Origin: Sphingobium cupriresistens
GTDB taxonomy: Bacteria > Pseudomonadota > Alphaproteobacteria > Sphingomonadales > Sphingomonadaceae
Length of the DNA: 64,000 bases
Assembly: GCF_004152865.1 (NCBI RefSeq)
Contig: NZ_SEOO01000014.1
Location: 1 to 64,000, forward strand
Reading direction: 5' to 3'
The notes beneath the pieces are model-generated. The model was not told the DNA's origin, made no database searches, and saw only the letters and a list, made by a program, of their open reading frames with translations. Below, in pieces: positions 35,032 through 42,893 of the stretch. The position numbers were made by a program, and so were the translations under genes. Each line of letters begins with the position of its first letter. Position 1 is the stretch's first letter.

Positions 35032-36189
35032 ATGGCGACGCGACTTCAACCAGAAATGGAACAGGATCTGATCGATCGCGGCTATTCGCGCCGCCAACTG
35101 GCGAAGGTCGCCGCCCTGCTCGGCGCGGGCGCCGCCGCCATCCGCGTGACGGGCGCGGGCGCGCAGCAGGCGGCAAAGGCGGTTGCGGGCGCGGTGCGCA
35201 TCGGCGCCAACGAATGTTGGACCGGCCCCTTCCCCGTCGCGGCCAAGGCGGCGTTCAAACTGGTGGAGGAAGGCAATCGCTACGAACCGGACAATGAACA
35301 TCAGAAATTGTTCGACGCCGTCGCATCGGTGGAGGGCATTCCGGCCGACCGCATCGTTGCCTGGCCCGGATCGTCCGACCCGCTTAGCCGCGTCGCGGTC
35401 GCCTATGCCTCGCCCACGCGCGGCATCGTCACCGCCGACCCCACCTATGAAGCGATCTGGCGCACCGGCGACTGGCTGGGCGCGAAGGTGACGAAGGTGC
35501 CGCTGACCAGCGACTACCGCCATGACGTAAAGGCGATGCTGGCGGCCGATCCCAATGCCGGCGTCTATTATATCTGTTCGCCCAACAACCCGACCGGCAC
35601 CGTCACGCCGATCGCCGACATCGAATGGCTGGCCAACAACAAGCCCAAGGATTCGATCCTGGTTGTGGATGAAGCCTATATTCATTGGGTCGATGGCCCC
35701 AACGCCGCCAAGCTCGCCGCCACCCGCGACGATGTGCTGATCCTGCGCACCTTCTCGAAGCTGTTCGGCATGGCCGGGATGCGGCTGGGCCTCACCTTCG
35801 CCGCGCCTTCGCTGATGGAAAAGATGATGCGCTATGACGGCGGCCAGGTCACGGGCATGTTGCCGATGACCGCCGTCGCCTGCGGCACCGCCTCCGTCAC
35901 CGAAGCGGCCCTCATCAAGGCGCGCCGCGCCGAAATGAACGCCGCCCGCGAAAAGTCGGTCAGCCATTTGAAGGCCAAGGGGATCAAGGTCATTCCCGGC
36001 AGCCAGGCGAACATGTTCATGATCGACTGGGGCAAGCCCGCCAAGGACATGCAGGCCGCCCTGCTCGCCGCCAATGTGCAGATCGGCCGCAGCTGGCCGA
36101 TCTGGCCCAACGTCTCGCGCGTGTCGGTCGGCTCGATGGAGGAAATGGAAGCGTTCAACGCCGCCGTCGACACGGTCTGGAAGGCCTGA
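35032..36189 (+). CDS. PLP-dependent aminotransferase, histidinol-phosphate type, Tat-like N terminus (copy 1)
   Basis: The product is 385 residues. The fold type I core resembles HisC-type enzymes: the YICSPNNPTGTVTP segment, DEAYIHW with the PLP-binding Asp, and RTFSKLFGMAGMRLGLTF with the Schiff-base Lys. The N terminus carries YSRRQLAKVAALLGAG followed by AAAIRVTGAGAQQ, resembling a twin-arginine signal, but an Arg breaks the hydrophobic core, so export is doubtful. AGGGAGAA precedes the start. The neighbouring gene is a paralogue with the same layout. The substrate is unknown; no histidine genes are nearby, so a HisC role is not assumed. Confidence 0.85.
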   Translation: MATRLQPEMEQDLIDRGYSRRQLAKVAALLGAGAAAIRVTGAGAQQAAKAVAGAVRIGANECWTGPFPVAAKAAFKLVEEGNRYEPDNEHQKLFDAVASVEGIPADRIVAWPGSSDPLSRVAVAYASPTRGIVTADPTYEAIWRTGDWLGAKVTKVPLTSDYRHDVKAMLAADPNAGVYYICSPNNPTGTVTPIADIEWLANNKPKDSILVVDEAYIHWVDGPNAAKLAATRDDVLILRTFSKLFGMAGMRLGLTFAAPSLMEKMMRYDGGQVTGMLPMTAVACGTASVTEAALIKARRAEMNAAREKSVSHLKAKGIKVIPGSQANMFMIDWGKPAKDMQAALLAANVQIGRSWPIWPNVSRVSVGSMEEMEAFNAAVDTVWKA

Positions 36190-36210
36190 AATACGGATTG
36201 AGCAAGAATA

Positions 36211-36238
36211 GCGTGTTCCCGCGCAGGCGGGAACACGC
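36211..36238. repeat. GTGTTCCCGC-type palindrome between the two aminotransferase genes
   Basis: GCGTGTTCCCGC-GCAG-GCGGGAACACGC is a perfect 12-bp dyad with a 4-base loop. The same element in opposite orientation lies at 39442, a loopless variant at 54486 and a diverged half at 13010. It could also end transcription of copy 1, though it lacks a T tract. Confidence 0.7.
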
Positions 36239-36375
36239 CACGTAGGACACGGCCATATGATCGGCCAAAAACGCATAAAAATTGCGAAAATACGGGGCGG
36301 CGCATTGTGGAAATGCGCCGCTCTTTCGTTTTCCCCCATGAGATTTGAAACCGAAATCAGACGGGGACGGACGAC

Positions 36376-37542
36376 ATGACCATGATGCTGACCAAAGACG
36401 CCAAGGACGACATGATCGAGCGCGGCTATTCCCGCCGCCAACTGGGTGAAATCACCGCGCTGCTCGGCGCGGGCGTCGCCGCCAGTTCGCTGCTGGGCGG
36501 AAGCGCCATGGCGCAGCAGCAGGCCGCGCGCGGCGTGAAGGGCGCGGTGCGCATCGGTTCCAACGAATGCTGGGCCGGCCCCTTCCCTTCGGGCGTTCAG
36601 GCCGCCGCCGAAGCCGCCTCGTTCGGCAACTGGTACGACCCCGACAATTATAAGGGCGACCTCATCAAGACCGTCGCCACCGTCGAAGGCATCCCCGAAG
36701 CGCAGGTCATGCCTTGGCCAGGGTCAGGCGGCCCGCTGGTCAGCATCGTGGCGGCCTATTGCTCGCCGACCAAGGGTCTGGTCACCGCCGACCCGACCTT
36801 CGAATCCGCGTGGCGCACGGCTGATTACATGAAGGCCCCCATCGCCAAGGCGCCCCAGGCGATCGGCAAGGGCCATGACGTCAAGGCGATGCTCGCCGCC
36901 AACCCCAATGCCGGCCTCTATTATATCTGCACCCCCAACAACCCGACCGGCACCATCACCCCACTGGCCGACATCAAGTGGCTGCTGGACAACAAGCCGG
37001 CCGATTCCATGCTGCTGGTGGACGAAGCCTATATCCACTTCTCCGAAGCCCCCAGCGCCGCCTCGCTGATCGGCGCCCGCAAGGACATCATTGTCATGCG
37101 GACCTTCTCGAAGCTGTTCGGCATGGCCGGCGTGCGCCTTGGCCTCACCTTCGCCGACCCCGAAGTGCAAAAGCGCATTTCGCTCTTCGGTCCCTCGGCC
37201 GGCGGCCTGGCGATCACCGCCATGCATTGCGGCAACGCGGTCTACAAGGAAGCCGCCCTCATCAAGGCGCGCCGCGCCGAAATGATCGGCAACCGTGACG
37301 AAACCATCGCATGGCTGACCAAGAAGGGTATCGAAGTCCATCCCGGCAGTCAGGCGAACATGTTCATGGTCGACTGGAAGAAGCCGGCCAAGGAGATGCA
37401 GGCCGCGCTGATCGCCGCGCCAGAAAAGGTGCAGATCGGCCGCAGCTGGGCGATCTGGCCCAACGTCTCGCGCGTGACCGTAGGTTCTGCAGACGACATG
37501 GCCAAGTTCCGCGCCGCTGTGGACAAGGTCTACAAGGCGTAA
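36376..37542 (+). CDS. PLP-dependent aminotransferase, histidinol-phosphate type, Tat signal (copy 2)
   Basis: The product is 388 residues, strongly similar to the preceding gene along its full length: DEAYIHF, RTFSKLFGMAGVRLGLTF with the PLP Lys, YICTPNNPTGTITP, GRSWAIWPNVSRVTVG. Its N terminus is a better Tat signal: YSRRQLGEITALLGAGVAAS, then SLLGGSAMAQQQ with an A-x-A cleavage site. Export to the periplasm would be unusual for a PLP enzyme. ACGGGGACGGACGAC precedes the start. A strong terminator-like hairpin follows. Tandem duplication is the simplest origin. Confidence 0.87.
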   Translation: MTMMLTKDAKDDMIERGYSRRQLGEITALLGAGVAASSLLGGSAMAQQQAARGVKGAVRIGSNECWAGPFPSGVQAAAEAASFGNWYDPDNYKGDLIKTVATVEGIPEAQVMPWPGSGGPLVSIVAAYCSPTKGLVTADPTFESAWRTADYMKAPIAKAPQAIGKGHDVKAMLAANPNAGLYYICTPNNPTGTITPLADIKWLLDNKPADSMLLVDEAYIHFSEAPSAASLIGARKDIIVMRTFSKLFGMAGVRLGLTFADPEVQKRISLFGPSAGGLAITAMHCGNAVYKEAALIKARRAEMIGNRDETIAWLTKKGIEVHPGSQANMFMVDWKKPAKEMQAALIAAPEKVQIGRSWAIWPNVSRVTVGSADDMAKFRAAVDKVYKA

Positions 37543-37566
37543 ACGCCCGACATAGCGTCACGAAGG

Positions 37567-37600
37567 AAAGGGCGTCCGGGAAACCGGGCGCCCTTTCCTT
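37567..37600 (+). terminator. intrinsic terminator after the aminotransferase pair
   Basis: AAAGGGCGTCCGG and CCGGGCGCCCTTT form a long stem with one mismatch around a GAAA-type loop, followed by CCTTTC. It lies 24 bases after the stop, and a convergent gene ends about 50 bases further on. Confidence 0.75.
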
Positions 37601-37653
37601 TCATGCTCGATCGCGATCGTCTCTTGCGCCGCCCCATCGATCGCAAGGCGACG

Positions 37654-38133
37654 CTAAGCGCTCGCCGCCGACGTCTCGCACAGCGCCTTATACTGGGCCA
37701 TCATCTGGTCCCAGCCGGGATGGAAACCCATCGCCTCATGCCGCGCCTTCGCCTCGGCATCCCAATGGCGCGCGGTCGCGGTGAAGCGCGTGCCGCCATC
37801 GCCGTCCACATCCTCGTCGGCAAAGTCCCAGATCGCCGTCATGAACGGCGTCTGCGGCGCCCAGCCTGCGGCATAGGCGTCGGTCGTCACCACCCGCTCG
37901 CCCGGCGCCACCTCCAGGAAGACGCCCTCCATCGGCCCCGTCTCCTCGCCGTCGGGTCCGAACATCTGCACCGCGCTGCGCCCGCCGGGCCGCAAATCCT
38001 CCTCGATCACGTCGGCGCGCCAGGGCTTGGGGCAGAACCATTCGTCCTTCAGGTCGGTCCACACCTTCCAGCAGATCGCGCGCGGCGCGGCGATATGACA
38101 GCTCACCGACAGTTCATGCTCGGCCTCGCTCAT
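37654..38133 (-). CDS. SRPBCC (START/AHSA1) domain protein
   Basis: The product is 159 residues. It matches the AHSA1-like SRPBCC fold: ISCHIAAPR-type first strand (SVSCHIAAPRAICWKVWTDL), WFCPKPWRADVIEEDLRPGG, FMTAIWDFADED, and the C-terminal helix with GFHPGWDQMMAQY. Such proteins bind hydrophobic ligands or act as stress-linked accessory factors. Its start overlaps by four bases the stop of the glyoxalase-type gene upstream, so it belongs to a four-gene minus-strand cluster. Confidence 0.88.
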   Translation of the reverse strand: MSEAEHELSVSCHIAAPRAICWKVWTDLKDEWFCPKPWRADVIEEDLRPGGRSAVQMFGPDGEETGPMEGVFLEVAPGERVVTTDAYAAGWAPQTPFMTAIWDFADEDVDGDGGTRFTATARHWDAEAKARHEAMGFHPGWDQMMAQYKALCETSAASA

Positions 38134-38624
38134 GCCGCCTCTCCGTCAAAGGCCGCCTGCATCGCGGCGGTATCCAGCTTCTGCATCGTCATCATCACCG
38201 CCATCATGCGGGCGATCGCCACCTTGTCGTCGCTGTGATAGTTCGCCATGATCGCCTTGGTGACTAATTGCCAGGACAGGCCATATTTGTCCTTCACCCA
38301 GCCGCACGGACCCGGCGATCCGCCATCGGCGATCAGCGCGTCATGATATCGATCCAGCTCCGCCTGATCCGCGCACTCGACCGACAGCGATATCGCCTCG
38401 TCAAAGGTGAATTGCGGGCCGCCGTTCAAAGCCTGATAGCTTTGCCCGAACAGGGTGAACTCGACCAGCAGCACGCTGCCGCCCGCCATCGGTGACGGCG
38501 AGGAATTCTCCTGTGGATAATAGCTGACATGATCGACCGAACCGCCGAACACGCCCGCATAATAATGCGCCGCTTCCTCGGCCTGGCCGTCGAACCAGAG
38601 GCAGGGCGATATTTTGCTCATCAT
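38130..38624 (-). CDS. PhnB-like VOC/glyoxalase-fold protein
   Basis: The product is 164 residues from ATG in the ATGA overlap with the VOC gene upstream; longer frames are that gene in another frame. Typical PhnB/3-demethylubiquinone-methyltransferase-like segments: KISPCLWFDGQAEEAAHYYA, GGSVDHVSYYPQ, GSVLLVEFTLFGQSYQALNG and KYGLSWQLV. These proteins have the glyoxalase fold, usually without known substrate. The C-terminal tail is Met-rich helical. It is coupled by four-base overlaps on both sides. Confidence 0.88.
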   Translation of the reverse strand: MMSKISPCLWFDGQAEEAAHYYAGVFGGSVDHVSYYPQENSSPSPMAGGSVLLVEFTLFGQSYQALNGGPQFTFDEAISLSVECADQAELDRYHDALIADGGSPGPCGWVKDKYGLSWQLVTKAIMANYHSDDKVAIARMMAVMMTMQKLDTAAMQAAFDGEAA

Positions 38625-39418
38625 GCGTCTCCCTTGCTGCCGACCAGCGCGAACATCGCGCCCTGCGGATCGGCCGCCTGGAGGATCCAAGCACCGCCCG
38701 GCACCTCCATCGGGCCGTTCAGCACCGCGCCGCCTCCGGCCTTCACCCGATCCACCGCCGCGTCGATATCGCCGACGGTGAAATAAAAGAGCCATGCCGG
38801 ACCCGGCATTTCCTTGGGCGCCGGCATGATCCCGCCGGTCATGTCGGGGAAGTCCGCGCCGCCGGTCTGCGACACCAACTGATACAGCCCCATCTCGCCC
38901 ATATCCATGGCCTCGCCCTTGGTCCAACCCAGCGCGCCGGTGTAGAACGCCATGTCCGCGTCGAAATCACCGCTATACAGTTCATGCCAGCCGACATGGC
39001 CGGACGCCATCGGCGGAGCCGCCTGCATCCCGTCTGGACTGGACCCCTTGAGCAGCATGAAGATCGCTCCGCCCGGATCGCTCATAACCGCAAAGCGCCC
39101 GACGCCGGGAATATCCTCGGCCGGGCGCTTCACCGTGCCGCCCGCCGCGCTCAACCGCGCGGCGTCCGCATCCACATCGGCCGACCCGACATAGCCACCC
39201 CACCAGGGCGTCATGCCGCATGTCCGGGCCTCGGCCGGGATCGCCATGACGCCGCCGACCGCGCCCGCGCTGCCCGACACGACATGATAAGGTTCGCCCA
39301 GATCGCCGCCAAAGGGCGCGTTCGTCCACCCTATCACATCGCCATAAAAAGCCAGCGCCGCCTGCGGATCGCTGGTCATCAACTCGTACCAGAAGAATTT
39401 GCCGGTCAGATCGGTCAT
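38621..39418 (-). CDS. VOC family protein with two glyoxalase domains
   Basis: The product is 265 residues with two related halves: GKFFWYELMTSDPQAALAFY at the N terminus and HVGWHELYSGDFDADMAFYT in the second half, the CFP30B-like two-domain VOC family. The second half ends with DIDAAVDRVKAGGGAVLNGP and DPQGAMFALVG, typical of the last strand. Enzymes of this fold act on lactoylglutathione, quinones or antibiotics; no substrate can be assigned. The stop overlaps the PhnB-like start in ATGA. A dispersed palindrome precedes it. Confidence 0.9.
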   Translation of the reverse strand: MTDLTGKFFWYELMTSDPQAALAFYGDVIGWTNAPFGGDLGEPYHVVSGSAGAVGGVMAIPAEARTCGMTPWWGGYVGSADVDADAARLSAAGGTVKRPAEDIPGVGRFAVMSDPGGAIFMLLKGSSPDGMQAAPPMASGHVGWHELYSGDFDADMAFYTGALGWTKGEAMDMGEMGLYQLVSQTGGADFPDMTGGIMPAPKEMPGPAWLFYFTVGDIDAAVDRVKAGGGAVLNGPMEVPGGAWILQAADPQGAMFALVGSKGDA

Positions 39419-39441
39419 GGTCTTCCTCCTGCATCATCGGG

Positions 39442-39467
39442 TGTTCCCGCCTGCGCGGGAACACGCA
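39442..39467. repeat. GTGTTCCCGC-type palindrome, opposite orientation to the 36211 copy
   Basis: GTGTTCCCGC-CTGC-GCGGGAACAC is a 10-bp perfect dyad; reversed, it reads as the copy at 36211 (loop GCAG) over 26 bases. It separates the DUF1428 gene from the VOC gene. Confidence 0.7.
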
Positions 39468-39471
39468 CGCC

Positions 39472-39834
39472 CTAACCCTTCGCGTCCACCAACATCTCGA
39501 ACCCGCCATAGATCAACCGCGCGCCGATAAACGGCATGTCCTCGCCCTCCTTGGGCTGCATACGTTCATCTTTCATGACCTTCTCGGCCCCGGCGTCGCG
39601 GGTCGCCTTGTCGGGCCATTCGATCCAGGAAAAGACGACCTCCTCGTCCTCCTCCGCGATCACCGCGGTACGAAAGTCGTTGGTCTTGCCGATCTTGATA
39701 TCATTGCCCCAACATTCTACCACGCGCAGCGCGCCATATTCGATGAAGATCGGCGCGGCAAAGGCCGCCACCTCCCTATAGCGTTCCTTATTGCCCTTGG
39801 GCACCGGGATCACGAAACCGTCCATATAGGCCAT
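39472..39834 (-). CDS. DUF1428 family protein (YbaA-like)
   Basis: The product is 120 residues, full length for DUF1428. Family-typical segments: YMDGFVIPVPKGNKERYREV, ALRVVECWGNDI, VVFSWIEWPDKATRDAG and MPFIGARLIYGGFEMLV. The fold is a dimeric alpha-beta barrel; function unknown. It is often found near HxlR regulators and glyoxalase-like genes, as here. It diverges from an HxlR-type regulator across 120 bases. Confidence 0.9.
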   Translation of the reverse strand: MAYMDGFVIPVPKGNKERYREVAAFAAPIFIEYGALRVVECWGNDIKIGKTNDFRTAVIAEEDEEVVFSWIEWPDKATRDAGAEKVMKDERMQPKEGEDMPFIGARLIYGGFEMLVDAKG

Positions 39835-39915
39835 CGTCTCTCTCCTCTTCTGTCCACGCAGCGGCGCTCTTTCCCTGCGGAAGGCGACTCATCGCTTGCA
39901 CTTTCTGCGCCTCGT

Positions 39916-39953
39916 CATTATCTATTACAACTGTTAAGTTATAAAAGATAACC
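39916..39953. promoter_or_regulatory. AT-rich divergent promoter region with inverted repeats (candidate HxlR site)
   Basis: This is an unusually AT-rich stretch between divergent genes. TTATC at its left and GATAA at its right are 24 bases apart, and TGTTAAGTTATAAAA in the middle resembles a promoter core or paired operator half sites. HxlR-type regulators commonly bind such dyads next to their own gene. It ends two bases before the regulator's ATG. Confidence 0.45.
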
Positions 39954-39954
39954 A

Positions 39955-40626
39955 ATGAGTCAGAAACGCGCCTATCAGGACGGATGCGCCGTCGCCCACG
40001 CGCTCGACATCATCGGCGATCGCTGGGCGATGCCGATCATGCGTGAATTGATGCTGGGGCCAAAGCGCTTCACCGACCTGCGCGCCGGCCTGCCCGGAAT
40101 CAGCGCCAATGTACTGACGCAAAGGCTGGAGGAGCTGGAAGCGGCCAGCATCCTGATCCGCCGCCGCCTGCCCCCGCCCGCGGCCAGCCAGATTTACGAA
40201 CTGACCGACTGGGGCCGCGAATCGGAAATCCTGTTTCAGGTGCTGGGCCGATGGGCCTGCCGCTCTCCCACGATGGAGCCGGGCAAGCCGATGAGCCAGG
40301 TGTCGGTGATCCTGTCGATGCGCACGATGATCGACCGCAGCCGCATCGGCGCCATGGACGCGACGATCGGCTTCCGCTTCGGCGAAGAGGAATTTCGCGC
40401 CACATTCAAAGACGGCGATGTCCTAATAGATCGCGGCGCGGCGGCGGGCGCGGATGCGATCATCAGCGGCGACCAGAATGCGCTGGTCGCGGTCCTTTAT
40501 GGCGGCGCGCGCTATGCCGACATGGCAGGCGCCCTGAGCGTGGAGGGGGATGAGGCGCTGGCCGACCGCTTCGCCACCCTCTTCCCCCTACCCCCCAGGG
40601 CGCCCTCTACCGTCAATGCTGGTTGA
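39955..40626 (+). CDS. HxlR-family transcriptional regulator with C-terminal SCP2-like domain
   Basis: The product is 223 residues. The N-terminal winged helix is typical of HxlR: CAVAHALDIIGDRWAMPIMR, ELMLGPKRFTDLRAGLPGIS, ANVLTQRLEELEAASILIRR. The C-terminal half (DATIGFRFGEEEFRATFKDG, GADAIISGDQNALVAVLYGG) resembles the sterol-carrier-like domain attached to some HxlR proteins and may bind a ligand. A single cysteine near residue 12 (DGCAVA) is where redox-sensing HxlR members have theirs. It diverges from DUF1428 and likely controls that cluster. Confidence 0.88.
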   Translation: MSQKRAYQDGCAVAHALDIIGDRWAMPIMRELMLGPKRFTDLRAGLPGISANVLTQRLEELEAASILIRRRLPPPAASQIYELTDWGRESEILFQVLGRWACRSPTMEPGKPMSQVSVILSMRTMIDRSRIGAMDATIGFRFGEEEFRATFKDGDVLIDRGAAAGADAIISGDQNALVAVLYGGARYADMAGALSVEGDEALADRFATLFPLPPRAPSTVNAG

Positions 40627-41350
40627 GCATCCCGAACACTTGCGCAAATTCCCCGCGCTGCGTGGCTTCGCTCAGCAATTTCACCCGCGCGACATGGATT
40701 TCCGGCAGCGCCGGTTCCTGCCGCAGCAACGTCATCGTCTCGGCGATGAAGTCGGCGAGCGGCATCATCTGGTCATTCTCGGCATGGCCGGGCATCAGGT
40801 CGGTCTGCACGCCCGGCGGCACGATCTCGATCACTTCCACGCTGGTCGCCTTCAACTGCGCGCGCATCGCGACCGACCAGCTATGGATCGCCGCCTTGGT
40901 CGCGCTATAGGTCGGCGTCGCCGCCAGCGGCACGAAGGCCAGGCCCGAGGACACGGTCAGGATCGTCGATGCCGCTTGCGCCTCCAGATGCGGCAGCAGC
41001 ACATGGGCCAGCCGGATCGGCCCCAGCAAATTGGTTGCGATCGTCGCTTCGGCTGTGGCCAAGTCGATCTTCTCCTCCGCCACCATGATCCCGGCGTTGA
41101 GCAGCACGGCGTTCAAAGCCGGGAAGTCCGCAATCAGCTTCTCCGCGAAGGCGACGATCCCCGCCGCATCCGCCATGTCCAGCACCATCGCGGCCATGCC
41201 AGGATGCGCCGCCACGACCGAGTCCAGCGCCGCCTGCCGTCGCCCGGCGATGATCACCTGATTGCCTGCTTCATGAAATTCATGCGCCAGCGCCGCGCCA
41301 AGGCCCGAACCGCCGCCGGTGATGAGGATGCTATTGCCTGTGGGTTGCAT
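40613..41350 (-). CDS. short-chain dehydrogenase/reductase (DltE-like)
   Basis: The product is 245 residues, classical SDR length. Cofactor motif ILITGGGSGLGAALAHEF, the NAG-type motif LNAGIMV, catalytic Ser in ILTVSSGLAFVPLA and the Tyr-Lys pair in TYSATKAAIHSWSVAM. It reduces or oxidises an unknown small substrate with NAD(P)H. Its 3' end overlaps by 14 bases the convergent HxlR gene, and it diverges from a second HxlR gene, which probably regulates it. Confidence 0.92.
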   Translation of the reverse strand: MQPTGNSILITGGGSGLGAALAHEFHEAGNQVIIAGRRQAALDSVVAAHPGMAAMVLDMADAAGIVAFAEKLIADFPALNAVLLNAGIMVAEEKIDLATAEATIATNLLGPIRLAHVLLPHLEAQAASTILTVSSGLAFVPLAATPTYSATKAAIHSWSVAMRAQLKATSVEVIEIVPPGVQTDLMPGHAENDQMMPLADFIAETMTLLRQEPALPEIHVARVKLLSEATQRGEFAQVFGMLNQH

Positions 41351-41358
41351 GGATCTTT

Positions 41359-41379
41359 CCTTTCAATTGGCTTGAAAGG
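41359..41379. promoter_or_regulatory. perfect 8-bp inverted repeat in the SDR/HxlR divergent promoter region
   Basis: CCTTTCAA-TTGGC-TTGAAAGG, a perfect dyad nine bases upstream of the SDR start codon. A second dyad, GCAC-CAAAAA-GTGC, lies 35 bases further toward the regulator. These are the likely binding sites of the divergent HxlR regulator; position is the only evidence. Confidence 0.5.
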
Positions 41380-41448
41380 CCATTTAGGCTTATGCTCTCT
41401 TTTGGAAAGTAGGCACCAAAAAGTGCTGTAGTCACCCAAAGGTAAGAA

Positions 41449-41883
41449 ATGGCGAATCCGCTCCAAACCCGCTTCCATGCCGACGATATCGCGCAGGCCG
41501 AACATTATCTTGCGACCGATCCCCCCGCCGAACTCGACCCGCGGGTGGAGCGACTCGTCAACGACCTGATCGGCCGCATCGCGGACAAATGGACGCTGCT
41601 GGTGCTGGAACTGCTGGAGGAGAAAGGCGTGCTGCGCTTCTCCGCAATCGGCCGACAGATCGATGGCATCAACCAGAAGATGCTGACGCAAACGCTGCGC
41701 CAGATGGAGCGCGACGGCCTGCTCACCCGCACCGTCCATCCGGTCGTGCCGCCGCGCGTCGACTATGCGCTCACCCCGCTCGGCAACAGCCTCAGCGCCG
41801 CCTTTTGCGGCGTCTGGGTCTGGGCCGAACGCCATCTCGACATCGTCGAAGCCGCCCGCGCCACCTTTGACGCGCGCGACTGA
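41449..41883 (+). CDS. HxlR-family transcriptional regulator
   Basis: The product is 144 residues. The winged helix is clear: LVNDLIGRIADKWTLLVLEL, LEEKGVLRFSAIGRQIDGIN, QKMLTQTLRQMERDGLLTRT and VPPRVDYALTPLGNSLSAAF. It lacks the N-terminal cysteine of redox-sensing family members. It faces away from an SDR gene across about 100 bases containing dyads and probably controls it, as is common for HxlR/SDR pairs. Confidence 0.92.
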   Translation: MANPLQTRFHADDIAQAEHYLATDPPAELDPRVERLVNDLIGRIADKWTLLVLELLEEKGVLRFSAIGRQIDGINQKMLTQTLRQMERDGLLTRTVHPVVPPRVDYALTPLGNSLSAAFCGVWVWAERHLDIVEAARATFDARD

Positions 41884-41919
41884 TTCACGGCGCGGTCGTT
41901 CTAGCGGAGCGGCGTGTCC

Positions 41920-42807
41920 TTACTCGCTCGTGGTCGGCAGCGGCTGCACGATCAGCTTGGGCTGGCTATTGTCCGGCAGAGTGCGTGTAGCGGCCGGCGG
42001 ACCAGATACCGAGGCGGCGGGCGCGACAGCTGGCGCAACGCCCCCGTCCGATGGCGGCGGCGGGGTCGCCTCCAGCGCGCTCTTGTAACTGGGCGTCCAT
42101 CCCTTGGGCGGCGCCTCCCCCGGCGGGATCGGCGGCGGCGGCAGCGGGGTGGGCGACACGACGACCGTCACCGTCGCACCGAAACGCGACTGCCATTCGG
42201 CCAGACGACGCAGATAATCCGCATAGGCGGCGTAAAATTCCTGGAACGGCTTTTCCAGTTCGGCCAGCAAGGCCGGCGCGGCTTCCAGCAACTGGTCCGA
42301 TGGCATCGCGATCATCTTCGCCCCGACCGTCACCGCGACCGGGCAGAAACTCTTGATGACCGGCGGCAGCGCGAAGAAATTATAGACCACCGTGTTCAAC
42401 CGTTCGCGCGACGCCATGCCTGAACTGCCATAGGCGACGCTGTAGTTGCGATCGACCGCCGCATTGGCCCCGTTCAGCGCCGCCTTATGCACCGCCAGCA
42501 ACTGATTATACTGGTTGCGCGCGGTCGGCCCATATTTGTCGCAATTGAGCGCCGCGACGTTCAGTCCCATGCGCAGGTGCCACAACGCGGTATTCGACGT
42601 CACGCCGCGATTGGCGGTCAGATATTTGCCGTCCGCACCCTGCGTCGGGATGCTCATGCCTTCGACCGCATTCGCAGGCGGCATCGGGCGGATGGTGGGC
42701 ACCACCGGCGGCGGCGGGGTCGGCGGCGGTGGCGGCGGGGTCGAACAGGCCGCCAACACGGCCAGCGACGCAAGCGAAAGACGGCCAAGACGGCGCGATG
42801 ACAACAT
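41920..42807 (-). CDS. proline-rich lipoprotein of unknown function
   Basis: The product is 295 residues from the ATG preceded by GGAGAA. The signal peptide ends in a lipobox (LSLASLAVLAACS), so the mature protein should be lipid-anchored. A Pro-rich stretch follows (CSTPPPPPPTPPPPVV), then a globular domain (TALWHLRMGLNVAALNCDKY, YNQLLAVHKAALNGANAAVD, YNFFALPPVIKSFCPVAVTV) with two cysteines, then another Pro-rich C terminus. It is probably an outer-membrane or periplasmic lipoprotein conserved in sphingomonads. No domain name can be given. Confidence 0.8.
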   Translation of the reverse strand: MLSSRRLGRLSLASLAVLAACSTPPPPPPTPPPPVVPTIRPMPPANAVEGMSIPTQGADGKYLTANRGVTSNTALWHLRMGLNVAALNCDKYGPTARNQYNQLLAVHKAALNGANAAVDRNYSVAYGSSGMASRERLNTVVYNFFALPPVIKSFCPVAVTVGAKMIAMPSDQLLEAAPALLAELEKPFQEFYAAYADYLRRLAEWQSRFGATVTVVVSPTPLPPPPIPPGEAPPKGWTPSYKSALEATPPPPSDGGVAPAVAPAASVSGPPAATRTLPDNSQPKLIVQPLPTTSE

Positions 42808-42893
42808 CAAATTCTCCGATGGGACTGTGCGCCGGTCATGCCGTGCATTTTGTGCGGAGGAAATATGCCTAACGCTCGGTTCGCCGCAAGCCT

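Noticed and set aside
34885..36441. Long minus-strand frame over the first aminotransferase
   Set aside because: Shadow of the aminotransferase gene; His/Gly/Arg-rich without domain.
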